Assembly: GCA_902475285.1 (NCBI GenBank)
Contig: CABRZA010000115.1
Coordinates: 1 to 7,881, forward strand
Source of the DNA: an uncultured Porphyromonadaceae bacterium
Lineage (GTDB): Bacteria; Bacteroidota; Bacteroidia; Bacteroidales; Muribaculaceae
Reading direction: 5' to 3'
DNA: 7,881 bases
A program made the position numbers and the translations under genes. Shown here piece after piece: positions 1-4,348 of this stretch. Each line of letters opens with the position of its first letter. Positions within the stretch are counted from its first letter, which is position 1. The notes under the pieces were generated by a model. It was not told the DNA's origin. It did not search any database and was given only the letters and a program-made list of their open reading frames with translations.

Positions 1-11
1 TTTGCCGCTTT

Positions 12-65
12 ATGGAGAGATACGAAATCGATTTCGACGAAAAATATATTTTACAGGAAGTCTGA
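12..65 (+). CDS. possible 17-residue peptide or broken gene start at the window edge
   Basis: An ATG at 12 opens a 17-codon frame (MERYEIDFDEKYILQEV) closed by TGA at 63-65. It follows TTTGCCGC at 1-8, the same eight bases found just before the glycosyltransferase start at 2712. There they complete a TAACTTTG -7 box, so the left edge may hold the end of a promoter with an almost leaderless start. The peptide is less GC-rich than the other genes and resembles nothing I recognise. It could be a small peptide, the remnant of a disrupted gene, or chance. The upstream half of the supposed promoter lies outside the window. Confidence 0.15.
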   Translation: MERYEIDFDEKYILQEV

Positions 66-272
66 CCGCAGGAAAATCGTTGCTGTTCCCGAAAAACACG
101 AGCGGGGTGACACCCGGCCGTATAAAAATGTCGCCGCTGACGCGGCTTGCTCGCTTTGTTGTTGATTTACACGGGCTTACGCCCGTGCCTACAAAATTGT
201 CGCCGCCATGCGGCTTTTTGCACGGCCAACGGCCGTGCCGTTAAAGTAAACAGCATTGAATCGCATCCATAC
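66..272. repeat. gene-free stretch with clustered GC-rich hairpins (dispersed-repeat type)
   Basis: No gene is supported here. Several short perfect hairpins follow one another: GGGT/ACCC at 105-115, GCCGC-TGAC-GCGGC at 133-146, CACGGGC-TTAC-GCCCGTG at 170-187, GCCGC-CAT-GCGGC at 202-214 and GCACGGCC-AAC-GGCCGTGC at 220-238. Two of them share the context AAAAT(T)GTCGCCGC...GCGGCTT (126-148 and 194-216), so a motif is repeated about 68 bases apart. The wording resembles intergenic palindromic repeats that I recall as common in Bacteroidales, but copy number cannot be judged from one window. The 80-codon plus-strand frame crossing it (2-244) reads through the hairpins and has no protein-like character. 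Confidence 0.55.
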
Positions 273-273
273 A

Positions 274-380
274 ACCTTGTCACTCAAAACTCTGACTTCT
301 GACCTCACCCACCACCTTGTCACTCATAGCTCTGACTTCTGCCTCAATATAAGCTTATACCTCTGACCTCTGACTTTGTC
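274..380. repeat. direct repeat block of the TCTGACTTCTGACC type
   Basis: About 34 bases beginning ACCTTGTCACTCA and ending in TCTGACTTCTG(A)CCTCA occur twice, at 274-307 and 314-346, exactly 40 bases apart and with a few mismatches. A third partial copy, CTCTGACCTCTGACTTTGTC, follows at 361-380. A 12-base palindrome TATAAGCTTATA lies at 348-359, between the second and third copies. Repeats of this wording are, from general familiarity, frequent low-complexity sequence in Bacteroidota intergenic DNA. The block touches the stop codon of the minus-strand gene at 379, so that gene's transcription would run into it. No convincing T-tailed terminator is visible. Confidence 0.65.
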
Positions 381-987
381 AGGCGGTGGGGTGGAGGGTT
401 TGGCGGAGGCGGGCGATGGCGAAGAAGTCGGTGGGAATGCGGATGGTGCCGGAGGCGACGTCGGCGAGGAAGGCGGCGAGGCGTTCGGGCGAGAGGCGGC
501 CCAGGGCGAGCATATTGTAGGTGGTGAAGTCGAGGGGCTGGTCGGGGGTGTCGGCGCCGGGGATGAGGCGGCGGTATTCCTCGCGTGCCAGGCGGAGCTC
601 TTCGTCGTGGGCACGGCGGCGGAGCTCTTCGCGGCGGTGTTCCTCGGCTTCGTAGGCGCGGATCCGTTCGGCCTCGAACTGCTCGACGGCGTCGTTGATT
701 ATGGCGGGGTCGATGGTGCCGTAGAAGCGACCGTAGCGGCCCGTCTTGATGTTGAAGAAAAGGAGCATGAGCTCGCTCAGGCGGTAGCTTCCGCAGCGGG
801 TCACGAGCATGATGGCGATGTCGTAGTACTGGCGGCGGTTGAGTTTCTCGCGCACGGCCGTGGCCTCGCATATGTCGTTGAGGTGGAAGGTGATCCAAGC
901 CACGGAGGTGTTCTTGCCGAAGATTCTCGACACCAGGCCGAGGGCGGGTGCGGGGCCGAAGTGTGCGTCGTGGGGCTCGAGGGCCAT
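379..987 (-). CDS. conserved-hypothetical protein, DUF6633-like, partner of the replication-type gene; start uncertain
   Basis: From the first in-frame ATG (987) this frame encodes 202 residues. The central part (residues 70-104) contains LSELMLLFFNIKTGRYGRFY followed by GTIDPAIINDAVEQF. That pattern matches a conserved family of Bacteroidales proteins which I associate, from memory only, with DUF6633 and which often accompanies replication-type genes. Residues about 100-141 are rich in E, R and A and look like a charged coiled coil. The function is unknown.

The start is a real problem. The frame is open back to an ATG at 1320, but between 1320 and 1076 the GC-rich third positions favour the frame of the upstream gene instead. 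Coding character moves into this frame directly after the upstream stop (1075-1073), and no ATG, GTG or TTG lies between there and 987. The N-terminus may therefore be missing because of a one-base indel at 1081-1085 (see findings). Confidence 0.6.
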   Translation of the reverse strand: MALEPHDAHFGPAPALGLVSRIFGKNTSVAWITFHLNDICEATAVREKLNRRQYYDIAIMLVTRCGSYRLSELMLLFFNIKTGRYGRFYGTIDPAIINDAVEQFEAERIRAYEAEEHRREELRRRAHDEELRLAREEYRRLIPGADTPDQPLDFTTYNMLALGRLSPERLAAFLADVASGTIRIPTDFFAIARLRQTLHPTA

Positions 988-1072
988 ATGGGCCTGGCCG
1001 TCGGGCGAGTAGGCTTCGAATAGGCCGCGTCCGTCGCGGCCGTAGAGGCGGCGGAGGTATATGGCGTCGCGG

Positions 1073-2128
1073 TCAACGGCGGGGGCCGCGACGGTCGGCT
1101 GCGAAGGGGTCGGAGAGACACTCGGCGATGAGCTCGGCTGCGGCGCGGTTTGATTTTGCCTGTTCGATTTCGCGGCGGCTTGCGGGCAGGCCGTAGGCTC
1201 CGGCGATGTGGCAGGCTGAGGGTTGAGCGGGGTAGAGGGCGATGTCGCGTTCGTGTTGGGGATGGCAGAGGGCGAGGTTGCGGTTCGCAGTTTGGGTTGG
1301 TGCGGGAAGATGGGTTTCATTTCGTTGTGTGTCGTTAAGGGTTGATGAAGTGGTTTTGATTTCGGGTGCGGGGTCGTCGTAGCGGCCTTCCCATACTTTC
1401 ACCCAGTTGGTGTCGTCGGCCATGAGCCAGTCGAAGGTCACCTTCCAGTGTCGGGCATTGCGGCCGTTGAGGAAGGCGGAGCTGCGGCACCGGGCGAAGA
1501 CGTCGGCGAAGGTTGCGAGGGCTTTGTCGGGGTCGCCGAAGTGTCGGAGTCGTTCGGCGATTTTTGAGCGGCGTGCCGAGGTGCAGACTTTCACGGGGGT
1601 GAGGGCGGGGCAGGTGTCGTTCCAGAGGTCGACGAGGCGGCGGATGTCGGGGGAATTTTGAATGTTGGATTTTGAATTTTGAATGTTGGATTTTGAATGT
1701 TGAATGTTGGATTTTGAATTTTGAATGTTGGATTTTGAATTTTGAATTTCGGGCTGTTGGGGCGCGGGGGCGGGGGGATTTTGAATGTTGGATTTTGAAT
1801 TTTGAATTTCGGGCTCTTGCGGCGCGGGTTGGTCGTCGGGGTCGGTGAGGGTGATTACGGAGCAGTGGTATAGGCCTTTGAGGGTTATGTCGCCGGCGCG
1901 GCGAAGGACGGTCAGGGCTGCGCGGACGGTGTTGTAGGGCAATTTGAGGGCCTGGGCGATGTCGCGGAGCGAGGCCACGACGGAGCCGGCGGGGATGTCG
2001 ACGCCGCGCACCTTGGCGGGGGCGAGCGAGGCGTTGAGGGCCAGGTGGAGGTATACGCGGACGGCACCGTTGTTGGTGTACCAGCTGCGGCGGGCGATGT
2101 CGTGGTAAATTTTGGCGAAAGTTTTCAT
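1073..2128 (-). CDS. winged-helix, DnaD-like replication protein of mobile-element type with a repeat-filled linker
   Basis: 351 residues. Residues 1-98 read as a winged-helix DNA-binding domain: IYHDIARRSWYTNNGAVRVY, then the V(R)GVDIPAGSVVASLRDIAQ segment, a recognition-helix region LPYNTVRAALTVLRRAG, and DITLKGLYHCSVITL as the wing. Residues 161-252 form a DnaD-like C-terminal domain of the type seen in Bacteroidales phage and integrated-element replication proteins. Key words there are LVDLWNDTCPAL, SSAFLNGRN, HWKVTFDWLM and NWVKVWEGRYDD. The role is inferred to be origin binding or helicase loading.

The linker (101-160) is unusual: it is built from repeated QNSKSNI heptapeptides encoded by AT-rich 7-bp DNA repeats. 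The tail (253-351) keeps strong GC-rich third positions up to the stop and may really belong to the next protein. ATG 2128 is chosen because the conserved N-terminal pattern begins there and a TAACTTTG box lies 19 bases upstream (2148-2155). Confidence 0.7.
   Translation of the reverse strand: MKTFAKIYHDIARRSWYTNNGAVRVYLHLALNASLAPAKVRGVDIPAGSVVASLRDIAQALKLPYNTVRAALTVLRRAGDITLKGLYHCSVITLTDPDDQPAPQEPEIQNSKSNIQNPPAPAPQQPEIQNSKSNIQNSKSNIQHSKSNIQNSKSNIQNSPDIRRLVDLWNDTCPALTPVKVCTSARRSKIAERLRHFGDPDKALATFADVFARCRSSAFLNGRNARHWKVTFDWLMADDTNWVKVWEGRYDDPAPEIKTTSSTLNDTQRNETHLPAPTQTANRNLALCHPQHERDIALYPAQPSACHIAGAYGLPASRREIEQAKSNRAAAELIAECLSDPFAADRRGPRR
1656..1806. repeat. 7-bp tandem repeats (TTTTGAA / TGTTGGA) inside a coding sequence
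   Basis: Thirteen consecutive 7-base units, consensus TKTTGRA on the plus strand, fill 1656-1746. Four more lie at 1779-1806. The units are TTTTGAA, TGTTGGA and one TGTTGAA. Because 7 is not a multiple of 3, the protein repeats every three units (21 bases, QNSKSNI). The two arrays are also part of a larger imperfect duplication with a 60-base period: both are followed by TTTCGGGCTSTTGSGGCGCGGG, giving about 20 residues each in the protein. The AT-rich array stands out sharply inside a GC-rich gene. Gain or loss of single units would shift the frame of the gene. Confidence 0.9.
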
Positions 2129-2147
2129 GCGGCGTTGAATTATGATG

Positions 2148-2155
2148 CAAAGTTA
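2148..2155 (-). promoter_or_regulatory. Bacteroidota -7 box for the replication-type gene
   Basis: The minus strand reads TAACTTTG here, matching the Bacteroidota -7 consensus TAnnTTTG. Nineteen bases separate it from the ATG at 2128, so the leader would be roughly a dozen bases. I do not see a TTTG-like -33 box at the usual 19-21 base spacing, so the promoter may be weak or activator-dependent. The same TAACTTTGC nonamer is used at the plus-strand promoter on the other side of the intergenic region. Confidence 0.5.
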
Positions 2156-2181
2156 CGACCGCCCCGGGCCGATTATCCCCG

Positions 2182-2204
2182 ATTTTTTCCCATTGGGAAA
2201 AAAT
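2182..2204. promoter_or_regulatory. perfect 10-bp inverted repeat upstream of the replication-type gene
   Basis: ATTTTTTCCC and GGGAAAAAAT are exact reverse complements separated by ATT. The palindrome lies 26 bases upstream of the minus-strand -7 box, a plausible site for a dimeric regulator, or for the winged-helix protein itself if it autoregulates. It ends in A/T pairs on both sides, so it could instead act as a weak bidirectional terminator. The structure is seen directly; the role is inference. Confidence 0.45.
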
Positions 2205-2361
2205 AGGCCCAAAAAGGCTGTTTTTAACTTACATTAACGCGGCGAGCGGCCCCCTGGTTTTGAAAACTCACTTTCGCACAGCACTTTACCTGTCAAGAGC
2301 CTTGGCAAAAAAATCAAGACAAAAAATTTTTTCACCCCAAAGGTGGCGGCGGCGGGGGAAT

Positions 2362-2379
2362 CCCTCTCGTCAGAGAGGG
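2362..2379. other. short hairpin CCCTCTC-GTCA-GAGAGGG
   Basis: A perfect 7-bp stem closes a 4-base loop. A pyrimidine- and T-rich stretch begins eight bases later (2387), after TAGGGGG, so on the plus strand it only loosely resembles a terminator. No gene is known to end just upstream on that strand. It could be a fragment of a dispersed repeat. Confidence 0.3.
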
Positions 2380-2386
2380 TAGGGGG

Positions 2387-2422
2387 TTCTATTTCTTTTA
2401 TCTTTTTCTTATTATATATAAG
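2387..2422. other. AT-rich, strongly pyrimidine-biased tract beside the 11-bp repeats
   Basis: This 36-base stretch is almost all T with some A and a few C, ending in ATTATATATAAG. It is by far the most AT-rich part of a GC-rich neighbourhood and lies 25 bases before repeat block 1. In iteron-type origins an AT-rich element of this kind serves as the unwinding region; here that is inference from arrangement only. Confidence 0.4.
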
Positions 2423-2447
2423 TGGCAAGCGCACTGAAAACACGGCC

Positions 2448-2491
2448 GCCGCACAGCCGCCGCACAATGGCCGCACACCCGTTGCACACCC
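2448..2491. repeat. 11-bp tandem repeat block 1 (4 units)
   Basis: Four head-to-tail 11-base units with GCACA at 2451, 2462, 2473 and 2484, exactly 11 bases apart. Units are GCCGCACAGCC, GCCGCACAATG, GCCGCACACCC and GTTGCACACCC. The last unit is identical to one in block 2. A spacing of 11 bases is close to one DNA turn, so bound proteins would line up on one face of the helix. Confidence 0.85.
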
Positions 2492-2515
2492 GATTTTCGC
2501 TCACCCCGAAAATCG
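2491..2515. other. perfect 9-bp-stem hairpin between the two repeat blocks
   Basis: CGATTTTCG and CGAAAATCG are exact reverse complements around a 7-base loop (CTCACCC). It starts on the last base of repeat block 1 and is followed after 30 bases by block 2. There is no T-tract after it, so it does not look like a terminator. Confidence 0.6.
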
Positions 2516-2545
2516 CGCCCACAAGGCTGTGAGAGGCCGATTTCC

Positions 2546-2611
2546 GCTGCACAGCCGTTGCACACCCGCTGCACAACGGTTGCACATCCGCTGCACACCG
2601 GTTGCATACAT
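2546..2611. repeat. 11-bp tandem repeat block 2 (6 units, 22-bp super-period)
   Basis: Six 11-base units with GCACA at 2549, 2560, 2571, 2582 and 2593 and a variant GCATA at 2604. GCTGCACA and GTTGCACA alternate strictly, so the true repeat is about 22 bases (three pairs). Length, head-to-tail direction and conservation of a GCACA core resemble iterons of plasmid origins. An alternative is a coding relic: on the minus strand the 33-base triple gives repeated VQRxCxxC(A) peptides. Confidence 0.85.
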
Positions 2612-2673
2612 CGGGCGCCGTTGCGCGGAAGGCGTCATTGCTTGCTGAAATTTCCGATTGGCCGAAAATATAT

Positions 2674-2704
2674 TTTGCCGATTGCGAGAAGTTGAGTAAC
2701 TTTG
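2674..2704 (+). promoter_or_regulatory. Bacteroidota promoter of the glycosyltransferase unit (TTTG-N19-TAACTTTG)
   Basis: A -33 box TTTG at 2674-2677 and a -7 box TAACTTTG at 2697-2704 are 19 bases apart, the spacing known for the Bacteroidota housekeeping sigma factor. The ATG at 2712 starts only seven bases after the -7 box. Transcription would begin within a few bases of the start codon, giving an almost leaderless mRNA with no room for a ribosome-binding site. Confidence 0.75.
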
Positions 2705-2711
2705 CCGCATA

Positions 2712-4322
2712 ATGGACAATCGCAACCCTAACTATCTACCGGGCGCGGCCGTGATGGTGTTTGTCGCCGCCGCCGTGCTTCTTGTGCCGTGGCTCGGCGA
2801 GACGCTGTTCAACTCCAAGGGTGAGCCCCGCGAGGCCATCGTGGCGGTGTCGATACTTCACAGCGGCAACTGGATACTGCCGGTGAACTATGGTGTCGAC
2901 ATCCCCTTCAAGCCCCCGTTCCTGGCATGGCTCATAGCCGTTTTCGCCAAGATTTTCAACGGCGGGGAGGTGAACGAGTTCATCTCGCGTCTGCCGTCGG
3001 CGCTTGCCGCCGTGGCCATGACGGTGTGCTCCTACCGCTGGGCGTCGCGCACGCGCTCGGTGCGCTTCTCCATGTTCTTCGCCCTGCTGGTGCTTACCAA
3101 TGTAGAGGTGTTCCGCGCCGCCGTTGCCTGCCGCCTCGACATGGTTCTCACGGCCTGCATGGTGATTGCGATGTATCAGATGCAGCGCCTCGTTGAGGAC
3201 GAGCGGCTTTGCTGCCGCTTCGGGCGGTGGGTGCTTGTTGCCGTGCTCCTGACGTGCGCCACGCTCACCAAGGGCCCCGTGGGTGCTCTGCTGCCGTGCT
3301 TCATAGTGGGAGTGTACATGCTTCTGCGGGGTCGCCGCTTCTTCCCGTCGCTGTTCAAGATGCTCGGGCTTGCCGCCGTGGCCATGACAGTGCCGGCGTG
3401 GTGGGCCTACGAGGCCTATCTGCAAGGCGGCGAGGAGTTCTACGGCCTGATGATGGAGGAGAACATAGGCCGCCTGCTGGGCACCATGAGCTACGAGAGC
3501 CACGAGAATCCCGTGTGGTACAACTTCATGACCCTCGCCGCCGGCCTTCTTCCGTGGACGCTTCTGGCGTTGCTCTCGGCGGGGGCGCTGCGCCGCTACC
3601 GCCGCGCGCCTCTGAGCCCGGCGGCGCTTTTCAGCGTCACGGCGGCGGTGCTCACGGTGGTGTTCTACAGCATCCCGGCCAGCAAGCGCAGCGTCTACCT
3701 CCTGCCGGCCTACCCCTTCATATGCTACGGCCTGGCCTGCCTTCTCGAAACGAAAATCACCGCTCCGGCCGTGCGCGCCTTCACATGGATTGTGGCCGTG
3801 CTCGCCGTGCTTGCACCGGCGGCAGTGGTGGCGTCGCAATTCGTCGACGTTCCCAAGTTCCCCGTCGACGCCATAGTGTGGTGGCGCTGGGTGTTCGTGG
3901 CCCTTCCGGCGCTTGCCGGCGTGGCATGGATGGTCAACCGCCACAGCCCCGGGGCGCATGCCGTGACCATAGTGTGGAGCCTTCTGCTGTGCTATGCCGC
4001 CGCCGTGATGCCCGCCGTGCTCAATCCGCGCAGCGACCGCGACGCCGCCCTTGAGGTTGCCGCCCTCGCCGGCGACAAGCCCGTGATATCGCTCATGCCG
4101 CAAAAGAACGTGCGCATGTATACCATAAACTTCTACCTCGACGACCGCCTTCGCCTCGCTCCCGACGTTGCCGGCGCCCTGCGGCAGCCCGCGGGCACGG
4201 TGCTCCTTGTGCCCCACGGCAGCGACACCACGGGCCTTGGCGCGGCCTACGACTACCGCTTGCTGCGGGAGCGCTCGTGCGACTTCCGCCGCCCCCTCGG
4301 CGTGGCCGTGAAACGAAAATGA
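2712..4322 (+). CDS. ArnT/PMT-type (GT83-like) membrane glycosyltransferase
   Basis: 536 residues, a usual length for this family of inner-membrane enzymes, which move a sugar from a polyprenyl-phosphate carrier onto lipid A, a glycan or a protein on the periplasmic face. The first transmembrane helix is at about 11-29. GEPREA (37-42) follows in the first periplasmic loop at the place of the family's acidic DEPRY-type motif. KPPF (67-70), RLDM (141-144), TKGPVG (186-191) and SKRSVYLLPAYP (324-335) are further family landmarks. About eleven to twelve hydrophobic segments run to residue ~435, followed by a roughly 100-residue soluble C-terminal domain.

The acceptor cannot be told from sequence; lipid A modification is possible but not shown. 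The start is fixed by the promoter at 2674-2704. The next gene follows after 26 bases. Confidence 0.85.
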   Translation: MDNRNPNYLPGAAVMVFVAAAVLLVPWLGETLFNSKGEPREAIVAVSILHSGNWILPVNYGVDIPFKPPFLAWLIAVFAKIFNGGEVNEFISRLPSALAAVAMTVCSYRWASRTRSVRFSMFFALLVLTNVEVFRAAVACRLDMVLTACMVIAMYQMQRLVEDERLCCRFGRWVLVAVLLTCATLTKGPVGALLPCFIVGVYMLLRGRRFFPSLFKMLGLAAVAMTVPAWWAYEAYLQGGEEFYGLMMEENIGRLLGTMSYESHENPVWYNFMTLAAGLLPWTLLALLSAGALRRYRRAPLSPAALFSVTAAVLTVVFYSIPASKRSVYLLPAYPFICYGLACLLETKITAPAVRAFTWIVAVLAVLAPAAVVASQFVDVPKFPVDAIVWWRWVFVALPALAGVAWMVNRHSPGAHAVTIVWSLLLCYAAAVMPAVLNPRSDRDAALEVAALAGDKPVISLMPQKNVRMYTINFYLDDRLRLAPDVAGALRQPAGTVLLVPHGSDTTGLGAAYDYRLLRERSCDFRRPLGVAVKRK

Positions 4323-4348
4323 CACCACATTATCTGTAATCTAAAAAT

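Larger units (their letters stand above)
2129..2711. other. 583-bp divergent intergenic region with iteron-like repeats
   Basis: No gene is supported between the minus-strand replication-type gene (start 2128) and the plus-strand glycosyltransferase (start 2712). In order it contains a TAACTTTG box on the minus strand (2148-2155), an A/T-stem hairpin (2182-2204), a CCCTCTC hairpin (2362-2379), an AT-rich tract (2387-2422), 11-bp repeat block 1 (2448-2491), a 9-bp-stem hairpin (2491-2515), repeat block 2 (2546-2611) and a plus-strand promoter (2674-2704). Short frames crossing it on the minus strand include cysteine-rich repeats such as VQRVCNGCAA, and IYNKKKIKEIEPP read from the AT-rich tract. 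They change frame repeatedly and are not convincing genes. They could be a decayed linker of an older replication-type gene. Confidence 0.7.

Noticed and set aside
376..1023. 215-codon plus-strand frame rich in G, E and V
   Set aside because: Shadow of the minus-strand DUF6633-like gene, which has the recognisable motif and coding-like third positions.
988..1320. Upstream extension of the DUF6633-like gene to the ATG at 1320
   Set aside because: The extension is a proline/serine/threonine-rich string typical of an out-of-frame reading. Third-position GC supports the other frame until 1076.
2448..2611. CRISPR array
   Set aside because: Repeats are 11 bases and adjoining with no spacers, and no cas genes are near.
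2234..2725. Three short minus-strand and one plus-strand cysteine- or proline-rich small proteins in the intergenic region
   Set aside because: Their repeats come directly from the 11-bp DNA units in successive frames, and none has a protein-like start, length or domain.
2736..4328. 530-codon open frame antisense to the glycosyltransferase
   Set aside because: It is very rich in H, G, R and A with no membrane segments or motifs. The plus-strand frame has clear transmembrane helices and family motifs.
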